In this document: positions 1 to 10,311 of the stretch, in pieces
How positions within the stretch are numbered: the stretch's first letter is position 1
Layout: each line of letters begins with the position of its first letter
Origin: Ulva prolifera
Lineage: Eukaryota > Chlorophyta > Ulvophyceae > Ulvales > Ulvaceae
Assembly (NCBI GenBank): GCA_023078555.1
Contig: CM041197.1
Coordinates: 3,395,999 to 3,459,998, forward strand
Reading direction: 5' to 3'
Length of the DNA: 64,000 bases
Position numbers and translations under genes: made by a program
Notes under the pieces: generated by a model
What the model was told of the DNA's origin: nothing
Database searches by the model: none
Seen by the model: only the letters and a program-made list of their open reading frames with translations

Positions 1-372
1 TCCCCCCCCCCCCAAAGTAGGCATGACCTGTGCTGCTGGAGGGTGCCCATGCATGCACATGCCATCTATTGATGGGGCACCTGCCTTCAGGCCACCGGGG
101 CGAGATGCAGATAGAAACACTCCGAGTCTGCATAGCAGTTACGGTGGGATCTAGATTCGGAGGTAGACGGCATGATGATGATGTATGTACATATCACTGG
201 CATGCATGCGCAGCTGTACAGCTATATGTTACCGTATTGCACTAGCCTACCTGAGTGTGTGCATGTGCATGCAGGTCTTCACATTCAGGGGAACACCGGG
301 TAGCCTACCTTTAACGTACACAGCGCCTCAGTGTCGGCGGATCCAATCTATAGGATTTTGCCACGTTCCGAG

Positions 373-2764
373 ATGAGGGTGACGACAACTAGTACTGCAG
401 CTGCAGGACTGCAGTGGGGGCGACTTCTGCTCGCCTGCGGCTTAGTCGCACTGCACTGTAGCTTACGCTCTGCACACGCCAATCTGGATTTTGCTGCAGC
501 TGGCGGTTGCGGTGTGCACGGCATGCTGGTTGCCCATTGCGTCACATTCATGAGGCGGGATCGCTTCGAGCTGTTCACGACCCGCCCCTGAGGGTTTCGG
601 GTTTGCAAGTGAAAATGTCACAGCGCTTGTCTGCGTCCATGCCACCCGCAATTGCAACAACCCAAGCACGGCCACATATAATCATGCGTATTCCTATTCC
701 CGTTCACTCTTCTGTAATGTGTATGTGTGTGCATGCAGCGGCAGGAGCGTGCGAAGATCCTCAGCAATCCTGCAATCTTGTCTGCCTACCATGCAGCCTC
801 CCGGGCCGCACTTGCTGCGACGACGGCACATGCCTCAACGGCCTGGAATGCGACCCCACGACAATGACCTGCACTGATGCCCCACGTGCACCACGTGCAT
901 TTGTCATCCCCGGCGACTACACGGTAACGCAGTGCCTCTCGGACGGCGTCGTTGTGCAGTCCCCGACACCCGATGCCATGGTGCCGCCCGTTGGCAGCTT
1001 CTTCATCAACGCTGCGGCCGCCCCGACTGATCCCGCTGACGTCTGCATTGACTGCGGCCAGTTTGGGGCGGTCGTCACTGCCGTGGGGGAGCCACAGCTG
1101 TGCGATTCGCAGGACACGGCCTGCGTCGAGGTGCAGCTGACAACCCGCCCGGCGCTGCTGAGCGAGATCTTCACTCCGGAAGCTCTGGAGATTGGTAACC
1201 TCACTGAGTTTGGGGGCGCGACGCTGTTTGAAGCTACTGGTTGTGGGGATCCCCTCGAGGCTGCATCAAGACGTCTTGCTGGTGTGCTGCGTTCGCCTAC
1301 ATGCCATGGCCGACATGGCCCGGCACATGCTCGGAACCTGCATGCCAGTGGTTTTGTGAGGTGCTAGACACTGTGCTTCTGGGCCTCCTGTGACTAATCC
1401 GCCTTGGGTCCACCTGACCAGTCGAAACCTTGCAACGTGGGCTGCTGCTGATGAAGCCAGTTATTGATAATACTGCAGTGCTAGAGGGTCAGTACTAGTG
1501 GACTGCATTGCGAGCATGCCATATGTGATGTTGCACTTTTTTTGTGACCGGACAAAGAACCAAACTGAATGAAGCAGAGTTGGTGATGTCAACGTTGCTA
1601 GCAGTCCTGCGAGCTCGTCAGTGACGTGCATATGCACACCAGCACTATAGGATCGGTCTCACATACACCCCTGGCCAATGTCAAGTGCGTCACATCATGA
1701 TGTACATCCGCTGTGCATCTACAACGTGATGTCACACAGTCCGCTGCATATGTTTATGCGAGAGCACTGGCACACGTATGTTGACCCGGCTGTCATCGCG
1801 ATCAGTCCATGCAAATCCATGCAATACTGCACCGATGCCCTTTTGCGGGACGCTTTAGTGCATGCATGATCGGCATGCATGATCACGCATTCAACTGAGT
1901 GCCTCGCTCGATGACCGCAGCTGCAGGCCTCACCGGGTCCGGCCGTGGCCTGTTGCAGTCTTTCTCACGCCCATCAGTTGCAAGATGCGACGGCTGGAAG
2001 TCGGTCAACAGCGACGGCCGCTGCCGCTACTCCAACTGCTTTGTTGGGAACGACCCCTTCCCGGAAGACCCCAACTGCTTCGGCTGCGATGCAAACGACT
2101 GCAACAACGGCTGCGGGCCCGCAGTCGGACTTTTCTCGAAGGCGCCGGAGGAAGTTGAATCCGTCTTCGACTTTACCAACGCCTGCTGCTCCACGACCAC
2201 TGCTACTCCAGCACAACCTTCACCAAACGTGAGTGTGATGTGGGATTCCTGGAAGACACTCGCAGATCGTGTGAGGGCGCTCAAGGTTCTAGCGGAAACG
2301 GGTCTAAAGTCCGCATCACGTCACAGGCTGAACCAAGCGAGAACATGGGAATCTGTGAGGCAACTGCTCTTTTGTACTATGGTGGCGTTGTATTCGGCGG
2401 CAGAGGCCCCGAGGCAGACGCGAAGCGACTGACCACGGCTCATGAGCGCAGCGCAGAGTGCACTGCCCGTTGCCCGTCAATGCAGCGTGCCGGCGGCCAG
2501 GGGACGACCGTCCTCCGCGTCGATCTCCTGAGGCCTGGCACCTTCAACTACACGTACGAAATGTTCGCAGCCCCTGATGCGCTGACGATCGAGGACGAGG
2601 CTGGCAATGTCCTCTTCACCACGGGCGGCCTCGTGTCGGGGCGGGCATCCGGCACGGCCTTCCTCAGCAGCAACAGCGACAGCACCGTGGTGACGGCCAC
2701 CATGGACGCGCCCAATGTCGGCACCTCCTGGGACTTGTTCATCGGCTTGTGCGGAGTGAAGTAA
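373..2764 (+). pseudogene. Secreted phospholipase-A2-fold protein, Cys-rich, with a one-base frameshift at the active site
   Basis: Likely exons are 373-511, 739-1281 (or ending 1239) and 1927-2764; both introns are phase 1. Exon 1 starts with a signal peptide (hydrophobic core LLLACGLVAL, cleavage near SAHA). Exon 2 carries a Cys-rich knot (CCDDGTCLNGLEC) and a domain of unknown fold. Exon 3 carries a DFTNACC segment and, in the frame one base off, HDHCYSSTTFTK, RECDVGF and a C-terminal CEATALLYYGGVVFG: the His-Asp/Cys-Tyr signature and disulphide pattern of secreted PLA2 folds. This family hydrolyses the sn-2 ester of phospholipids using the His of HD and Ca2+. The frame breaks at about 2190, exactly between ACC and HDHC; a missing base there would explain it (pseudogene or assembly error). 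After the PLA2 part a beta-rich tail of about 90 residues (LRPGTFNYTYEMF) runs to the stop at 2764. PLA2 identity about 0.7; start and introns about 0.6. Confidence 0.65.
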
Positions 2765-3127
2765 ACGGGCATAATCGCCCTGCTGATTTGTATCCCGGGG
2801 CTTCAGGCAGTGTGTATGTATGCATATATGTGGAGTGGTGGAAAATCAACAATTGCCGTTGCCAGTGAGCACTAGCAGGCTGGATGTTGTTCTGTGTTGG
2901 CATCGCCATGCAGAGGCTGTGTCTCAGCGTATGTGGTGCTCATTCGTTGCCCCACATGAGTGTTGAGAGGCATACTGTGGGAAGCAGAGCGTCCCTGGTG
3001 CAAGCGTGTCGTAGCTGTGATAACGCGGAGTGCAGCAGATCACATGCATTTGGCTGTGAGTCTGCGGGCAGACCGTAGGTCGGCTGTCCAGTGCACAGGA
3101 ATATAGGACGTAGCTGTCAATTCCAGG

Positions 3128-3396
3128 TCATCTTTGACTGGCAATTGACAGGTGAGAATGCTTTGCTGTCTGTGTGTGTCTGTCGTCTGACATAGCAGAG
3201 ATCAGTGTGCTGAGCGTACTACGTGGTGCAGGAGTCTGTACTGTATGACTAGTGATCATAGCAGCTAACAGAGCTCATATTGCCACAGGTGAGACACACG
3301 GCATAGGTATTCTGTAAGATCTTTGACTGGCAATTGACAGGAGTCTGTACTGTATGACTAGTGATCATAGCAGCTAACAGAGCTCATATTGCCACA
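3128..3396. repeat. Paired direct repeats downstream of the PLA2-like gene
   Basis: A 57-bp segment beginning GGAGTCTGTACTGTATGACT occurs identically at 3231-3287 and 3340-3396. A second shorter unit (ATCTTTGACTGGCAATTGAC) occurs at about 3129-3151 and 3319-3341 and abuts the second 57-bp copy. The identity indicates a recent local duplication. The wider stretch 2765-4089 holds no convincing gene; it also contains an AT-rich TATATATATAGCTATAGC run near 3428. Confidence 0.9.
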
Positions 3397-4089
3397 CATA
3401 CTATGTAGTGGATTTAATGTACATAGCTATATATATAGCTATAGCTATAGCCTGAGCATGCATGTAAAGTATTTCACACCTTGTGCACCCCGAGGCCGTT
3501 GTAGAAAGCTGATGTGGTGTTCAGCAATACCACAATGTACCGAAACGTGTGCATCCTGAGGCGGTTCCACCTGCGGCTGCTCATGTGCAGATATCTCGAG
3601 ACACGTGCACGCGTACCTGTGCAGCCAACTTTCCCAGTTCGAAGTTCAAAGTTCAAGTGCAGAGGTCGACACCTACTAGCAGTACATGGCCAATGATAGC
3701 ATCTCGTGCATCATTGCGACTCTGTGGAGTCAGTTGATGCGATCGACGATCATCGTTGGCCTTGCTCAGCATGGCTGCCAGTGGCGGTGTACAGCGGCCC
3801 TGTACGCAACACATGTACACAACCAGTAGTACTACATGCCAATCCATGCCGCATGCCAGTGGCTTCAGCACTGGTGATGACTACAGGACGCTACTGTGCT
3901 GTACAGTGTGCATGACATGCAAATCGCACATCTCCTAGGACAGCTGTCACATCTTTTGCATTCAAACCTGGCCATAGCCACCTAGACGAGCCGCGTCGCG
4001 ACGCACGTAGCTCCGAGCCGTGCACGTGAGTGTCACATGGCAGGACATGATACTTGTTGCAAACGCATGTCGCACATACTGTATGCTAC

Positions 4090-4440
4090 ATGTGCACAAC
4101 ATATGTACACACTGTTGACCTCCACTTGGGCAGGCTCAGATGAGCTAGTGCACTATGGGTCAGGCCAACTTCAAGTGTGTGAGTGGCATGGCCATGCATG
4201 GCCAGCGACGCAATTCAATGAGGAGTTCATGCAGTGCTCCCCCCTGCCTGCACCCTGGTCTCAAGCTGCAAACATGATTGACGTCGCAGCTCTGCTCTTG
4301 CATTCGGCATGTGGGTGCCAGGCTGTGTGTATCACTCCGTGGGAGTCAAGCTGAAGTGTCTGTGGAAAGCTGCAGTGCCACCGCCGGCGCCGATGCTGCC
4401 AGTGGGGACTGCCGACGCCACCCAAGCTGCAGCTCTGACA
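4090..4440. repeat. Diverged dispersed repeat, copy 1
   Basis: This stretch is alignable by eye with 7545-7860. Shared landmarks in order are TTGACCTCCACTTGGGCAGG against CTGACCTCTACATCGGGAGG, the block GGCATGGCCATGCATGGCCA, a CAATTC-containing segment, then GCCACCGCCGGC followed by CCGACGCCACCCAAGCTGCA against CCGACGAGCGCCCAAGATGC. No coding capacity is conserved between the copies. The repeat class is unknown. Confidence 0.55.
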
Positions 4441-4671
4441 TCAGGTTAACCCTGCCTGCCTGGCACACCACCGTGCGGCCCGCCCGGCCCGCACCGCACC
4501 GCACCGAACCCTAGAGCGATGCGGTGCCCGAGCAGGCCCCCCTGCTCCCCGATCTAATTTCGAAATGCCATCGGCAGTTATTCCACGTGCCAAACGAAGC
4601 CGGGCGTCCAGGATCCAGTGGCCACCGATCGGTGGTGTCAAGCGGCAGGGACCCGAAGGGCAGCCCGCCGC

Positions 4672-5165
4672 TCAGGCTGGATGGCCTGTGAACGGAGAGA
4701 GGTAACCGAACAGGACACTGTGGGTCTTGCCAAAACTGCCTTGCCCGCGTGACGGAACCGCGGCGCACCCTCAACGGAACCGCAGCGCGGACCGTCCGCG
4801 CCACTGCACGGCAGAGTGTCGTGGAGAGATCGTGCATTGCATTCTCGAGGAATCGCAGCCGCGAGGCTGCGCCAGACACAACAGCAACCCTGTTGAGGAA
4901 CGCAAAGGCGGCCAGGCCGACCTGTCAGTATGTATCATGTGACAGAGGGACCAGAGTGAACGCGCCAGCGCCGGCCTGGCTGTATATATGCTTCACATTT
5001 GCACTGGTCGGCAGCCTCTGCCACTGGCAGGCACTGCCGAGGAGCGCCGCGGCACTGAAATTCGTGAGTTTCGATTGAGGCGGCCAGTGGGTAGGTGACG
5101 CACACGTCGCCGTTCATCGGGGGGCCTGGAAAGAACACCAGGACGTCGCCTCGCTGTGCGAGTCT
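4672..5165 (-). pseudogene. Degenerate 3' end of a non-LTR retrotransposon (RLE-like domain)
   Basis: On the minus strand a segment QRGDVLVFFPGPPMNGDVCV (near 5160-5100) matches the start of the endonuclease-like domain of the copy at 32 kb (QRGDILAFFPGSPVIGDVCV). Further on, in another frame, LENAMHDLSTTLCRAVART matches LENAMRDLSTTLCRAVARQ of that copy. Both end in TGHPA followed by a stop (here at 4672-4674). At least one frameshift separates the two blocks, so this is a dead copy. The GC-rich sequence to about 5490 is probably linker of the same element but is too simple in composition to prove it. No RT domain is present, as expected of 5'-truncated insertions. Confidence 0.65.
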
Positions 5166-6199
5166 GCGAGGAAGCGGGGACAGCCGCCGGAGGGAAGGCC
5201 TGCGCCAGGGTCGACCGCCGCGGCGCTTGTGGCACCGCCTGCGCAGTGTGGGGGGGTGGCCGCTGCAGCGAGCGCGTCTGCGCCGGATGCTGCTGTGGCG
5301 GCACCGGAGGGCGCGAGGACGGCGGGGTATGTGAGGGAGGAGGGTGCCTGGGCGCCATCTGAGAGAGCGAGCGTGTCCGCTGCGTGTGCAGAAGCGGAGT
5401 CGGCCCGTCGGCCGCGGGGAGGGCGTTGCGCCGTCGATGCACACTGGAGCAGCTTCTGGGATGGTGGGGGACGAGGCCTGGGCGCCATGAGGAGGAGCGG
5501 GAGCGACCGAGGCCTATTTGGCTGGGGGTGTGTCGGTGAGCGGTGGAGGAGCTGCTGCTGTGCTGCACGGGACGCTGCGGCCGAGCCCCAGGCCGGTGCC
5601 GAGGCCGCTGGGAAGCTTAAGCCTGCTCATGTGAGGCTCAATTGCTGACGCGATGCCGCTGCGCACACCAGGTAATTACCCACAATCTAAAGCGAAGATG
5701 TCTATAGCAAATGCGGCAGTTTCCACAGCGAAGAGGGGCTCATCAGATGGAGCAACTGGTATCATAGGTCAAGAGTGGCACTTGGTCACCACCCGCTCAG
5801 CGATCGTAGCATCACTCTCGGTAGTCTCAGCCACCTGCACTCGAGAGCTTACGAGCATCAGTACACGCTGAATCTGGGCAATAGCACGGCATTGAAGGAT
5901 GGGAATGTCCGGATGGTGTCAACGACGCACACTATCTTGATAACTACTTCCGCTGAGACCGGCAGACTCTCGGGCGTCGAATGGTGACCTGAAGACACTG
6001 TCAAACGAGTAGCGCACTCTCGGATGTCATGCGTGCTTTCGGCCCGCTCACAATATGCCCTTCATGTACACGACAGATTTGCAAACAGTAATGATTGCTT
6101 CGTTCCCGTACAGGGGACCTGCGTGTTTACAAGCTGGCTTAGCAAGCTGGTCCGCTGTGTACTTCTCCTGGCGTTATCTCTCACCAAACGTCGAGGTTG

Positions 6200-6545
6200 C
6201 GCCATGCACTTACCAAATATGCTCCTGGGATCACACAACGTCTTGTGTTGCCAATGCATTGTGCGTCTGCGTCCATTCTGCTGGTTGTCTAAGGTACCCC
6301 TGCAACAATCCATCAATGTGCCCCTTCTAGTGAAATGTGGTGGCCACTTTGATAACTGCCCCAGCTTGTACTGCACAGAAAGGCCCCTGACTGCAACTGT
6401 GGCTCTGGGGCGAGTTTCGCCCCGGACTGCTGTACGCTGCAACAGCCCCTGATGCAGCATGGGGCATTATTGCCCTCAGCCCACCCGCCCCTGATCCGAA
6501 AGGGGCACTTCGCCCAACTCTGGGGAGGTCAACTTTCTTGTAGTG
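6200..6545 (+). mobile_element. CACTA-type transposon right terminus with subterminal repeats
   Basis: The 18-mer GTCAACTTTCTTGTAGTG at 6528-6545 is identical to the terminus at 28513-28530. The match extends about 8 bp further inward with two differences (TGGGGAGG against TTGGGGTA). Its reverse complement begins CACTACAAG, the CACTA signature. The preceding 330 bp is studded with GCCCCT and GGGGCA units in both orientations, like the subterminal region of the 28-kb element. No matching left terminus was seen between 1 and 6500, so this is an orphan end or a non-autonomous derivative. Confidence 0.7.
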
Positions 6546-7383
6546 TGCGTACGATCATGCGGCGCCATGTCTCCATGACGAGGTCGCGGCGGGCTACGAC
6601 GGTACCCCACAGCGACTTGCAGATCAGCGAGTGCGTCCCAGACGCATCGGCGCGTGTGGCAATTCAGTGATATGGCCAGGGGCACTCAGGGGATCTGTCA
6701 TCGTTGCCGCTGAGGGGCAGGAGGCGTTCCCTGGGACGAAACCGTGCGTACACCCGAAACCCCAGGTCAGACAGGCCCGCCACGGTGACTGGACCTCCGA
6801 GCGCCGTGAGCCAAGCCGATGTCATGACCCCCATGCAGCTACGCAGTCTGGCTGCGCGGCCCTGTGTGCCAGACAGTGGCTGTCTGTTGGGGGCTGCGGA
6901 GTGTGTGTGTGGGGGCCATCCTGTGGACGGGGTTGGCGGGAGATAAGCATCTAGTTGTGTTGCTGTGCTTGTGTGTTTCCCTGGCGGTGCTGCTGGCCTC
7001 TCAACTCTATCCTTGTAACGCAAATGTTCAGTGCGTGTACATGTGCAGCCAACTTTAGTTCAAATTTAAACCCTGCCGTTTACCCTGCCGTTTAAATTTC
7101 AACCCTGCCCAACCCCAAGTGGGGTGGGGGAGGATCAAGGCTTCAGTATAGAGGCACCACGAGGCAAATTGCCGTGACACCAACATGGAAATTTACGTCT
7201 CCCGGGAAGTCGCGACAATGTGGAGCCATTTGATGTGCTGATGTTCACCATCAACCATGCTCTGTGCTCAATCAGTACGCTACTCCACATCGCATGGTAA
7301 GATCATGTACTGGACCAGGATTGCTACACGCATATGCTTTTCATTGTACAAGGCAAATGAATCATACTCCCGTCGCCACACCG

Positions 7384-7491
7384 TGGCAGCTCATGCATTC
7401 ACACGTGGCCTGGCAGCTCATGCATTCACACGTGGCCTGGCAGCTCATGCATTCACACGTGGCCTGGCAGCTCATGCATTCACACGTGGCC
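7384..7491. repeat. 27-bp minisatellite, 4 copies
   Basis: Four essentially perfect tandem copies of a 27-bp unit (contains GGCAGCTCATGCATTCACAC) start at 7384, 7411, 7438 and 7465. Because 27 is a multiple of three the repeat stays open as a nine-residue peptide repeat, but no other coding evidence supports translation. Confidence 0.95.
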
Positions 7492-7544
7492 TCCGGGCCC
7501 ACACGCACATAGCTCTCAGGGCAGGAGTGAATTCTACTTGTTTA

Positions 7545-7860
7545 CAAAGACATGCCATACATATCATAGGATACATGTGACATATATTTATACATTGCTG
7601 ACCTCTACATCGGGAGGCTCATCTAGTGGAGCTGGCCAAGGGTATGAGCAGCATGGCCATGCATGGCCACTGGCAGCACTGCAATTCGTGTACTGCTCCA
7701 CCCCGGCCCCAGTCTGCAGCCGCTTTTGGCGGCCACAGGCGTGTTCGGCGCTTTGTTCATGTGGGATTGGGCTGTGTAAATCCCCAGAGAGCTGAAGGGC
7801 CACCACCGATACTGGTGACCGCCGCCGACGAGCGCCCAAGATGCAGCCCTGAAAGCCGCG
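7545..7860. repeat. Diverged dispersed repeat, copy 2
   Basis: Partner of the 4090-4440 repeat, same orientation, with the same series of landmarks around GCATGGCCATGCATGGCCA. A minus-strand open frame across it and on to 8331 has no recognisable domain. Confidence 0.5.
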
Positions 7861-8293
7861 AGCCCTGTCTTTGGGGCTGGCGCCCTAGGGAGAAGCCCCT
7901 GGCGGTCTGCCTCACACGACCTGCAGCTGATGTAGCAGAGCCTGCAGGGCATGTACTGGGTCATCTTCGCTTCGCTCGACAACATCCATGGCGCTGTCGT
8001 CGTTGGCCCCCAGGCCTAGGTTTTGGAGGCTGTCTAGCAATGCGGCTGAGAGAGCAGGCCGGGGTGGTGGTGCCTTCTTGGCCACGCCTCTACTGGCGGT
8101 GCGGGCTCGCTGGGCTCGCTGTGCGGCTCGAACGGCCCGCAGGTGCTTGAGCTTGCGGCGGGCGTAGAGGCGGGCACTGCGGATGACTCTTGGCCGCAGG
8201 TAGCCGTCCACGCCCGTCTCCCTGTTGCATCGCATGGCTGCACAGGCGGGGCTCGAGTCAGGAGCAGTTGGATGACTGTTGGTGGGCATCAAA

Positions 8294-8322
8294 GGCATCA
8301 ATTGATGCCAATTAATTGGCAT
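8294..8322. other. Two overlapping perfect palindromes
   Basis: GGCATCAATTGATGCC (8294-8309) and ATGCCAATTAATTGGCAT (8305-8322) are each perfect palindromes and overlap by five bases, inside a GGCATCAA-like degenerate repeat (8283-8345). They could form alternative hairpins. No function can be assigned. Confidence 0.85.
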
Positions 8323-8345
8323 TGAAGGCATCGACTGGCATCAAT

Positions 8346-10310
8346 TTCAGTTGCCACGGTGGACACGCAACATCAACTGAGGCGAGAAAGGGGATTCAGG
8401 TAGTTAATTGCTGCTGGGTATAGCTAGCTATAGGAAGGGATACCTACAGAATGACAGGGCGACGGTGGCTGGCATTGTCTTGCACATGCTCATGCTGCAG
8501 CCATGGCTAGCTTGCTGACAGCTATGCGTCCCAGGTGCAGTCAACGCACAGACATACAAGCCGCAAACGTACACGAGCTGCCCAACATGTTCAGCAACAG
8601 GCCATCTGGAATCGTGGCTTGCGGCCATGGCGTCCACTGCAAGGTGTGTACCGAGCTGGGCAGAGAATGCCAGCCCGGATTGCAGTGACAGATGCAACAT
8701 TCGCAGAGTACAAATTGTGTTAAGCACGCAAGAAATCGTTCGCAAGAGCTCGCTCGCGTAGGCCTGCAAGCTCTCGTGCATATAGACAGCAGACGACCGT
8801 GACAGTGCATGTTTGTGCACGCAGCGAACCCGAGCAAGGGGCCAGGCCGGTGGCCACGACGCAAGACACGAAAGGCCCTCAAACAGATGGATATATATCA
8901 TAAACAGGCAAAACTCTCCCAGGTGGACGTATCAAGGTACCTCGGGCAGCCATCGACCGCGGCCACCTCTGCAGAGCTCGCAGATCAAGCCTTTGCCATG
9001 GGTTTTTGAAGCAGCATCGGTGCGCGCCGAAATCTTACAGAATACTTAACATGCTTTTTAGATTCAATTGCAAGACTCTCGCGCAAAGCTGTGTCTACGC
9101 TCACCAGCCAGCATCTCCACCCGGGCACCGAACGCCGAGAGCAGGTCACAACACACGCCTGTCGATGTTTGCGCTGTTCTGCTTCAAAGCAACATTGAAG
9201 AATCAAAGGCGCACTGTTGAGCACACTCTCATAGAACTCATTCTCTCTGAAAGCCGGAGATGCCCAGCCAGAAACGCTGGAGGAGTCGAGCTGGCGCTGC
9301 TTAGGTTGAGGAGCAGATGTCAACACCATGGCCACTATCCGTTATAAAAGCCGTAAGTTGGAACTGGAGCTGAGTAAGTCACCCAGTGATCGGGTCACCT
9401 GCAAAGCCTTGGCTGTGTCGGAGGCTGTGAGGCGCGATAGCACATGTAGAGCACACCCGCGGCTGGACAGGGCTCATTAAATTCTGCTGACAAGGTTTAA
9501 TACACTTAACTTGAATTCCCGTACCTTTCTCAAGGCTGCACAGACGATGAACTGCCGCTGTCGTCGGAACTGGCACACTGAGTGATCACGAGTGCAAGCA
9601 GCAGGCCGGTGAAACGAGCTGACCTGGACACGATACGGCACGAATGCCTGATTCCTAGCTATGACGATGAAGCGTTCATAGCTAGGTCAGAACAGGTTTG
9701 ATTTGCTCCCAAACGGCGCCAACAGCATGTCCCTACCGCAGCACTGAGCGGTACACAATTGAGCGGTACACAATTCGAGCCTGTGACAAACGACGCCCTT
9801 TCCAAGATGAGTCGGTTCATAAGCGTGTCCACACCTCTAGCGCTTTCGTTTAGCGGGTGTTCTTGTCAACGATCATCGACATGCCACGATCGCGAAGTAG
9901 CCGGCCATGCTGGTTGAAGGCCCTGCGCGATGCATGCATAGGCAGTATCGCATCACATAGGCCCACGTGAGTAAACTGCGTTGAGAGGCGGCGCACATGG
10001 CGGCGATGTGACGCAGAAGCGCGGGCCTTCTGGGCCTTGCGGACAAAACCTGGGCGTGCAACATTTTGGAGCTGGAGTGAAAAACCACCTGTCGCTTCAG
10101 GCTCTGTGCAAGGCGTTGTCTCGAGGTCAAAGCCTGGCAGTGTGATAAGCTGCAACCAGTCGGAGGTGTCACTTATCGTTTTTCATTACTGTTGATCACC
10201 TGCAGGCTCCAACCGGTAGCAGATGCATATGGCCGTCTCGAGAAATCCTAGCATTGGTCGACTCACGGCAGCACCTGTGGGCTGCGGCGTGGTTTCTGCT
10301 GTTTGCAGTA
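8346..10310. other. Gene-poor interval
   Basis: No reading frame here has recognisable domain content or a convincing exon chain. A minus-strand frame at 9850-10155 encodes a basic segment (RKAQKARASASHRRHVRR) that I do not recognise. A short duplicated phrase GAGCGGTACACAATT lies at about 9746-9775. Confidence 0.5.
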
Positions 10311-10311
10311 T

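Noticed and set aside
2229-2485. Candidate intron with GTGAGT donor and TGCAG acceptor in the PLA2-like gene
   Set aside because: The segment encodes the conserved K-R-ECDVGF and CEATALLYYG region in the frame of HDHCY, so it must be exon.
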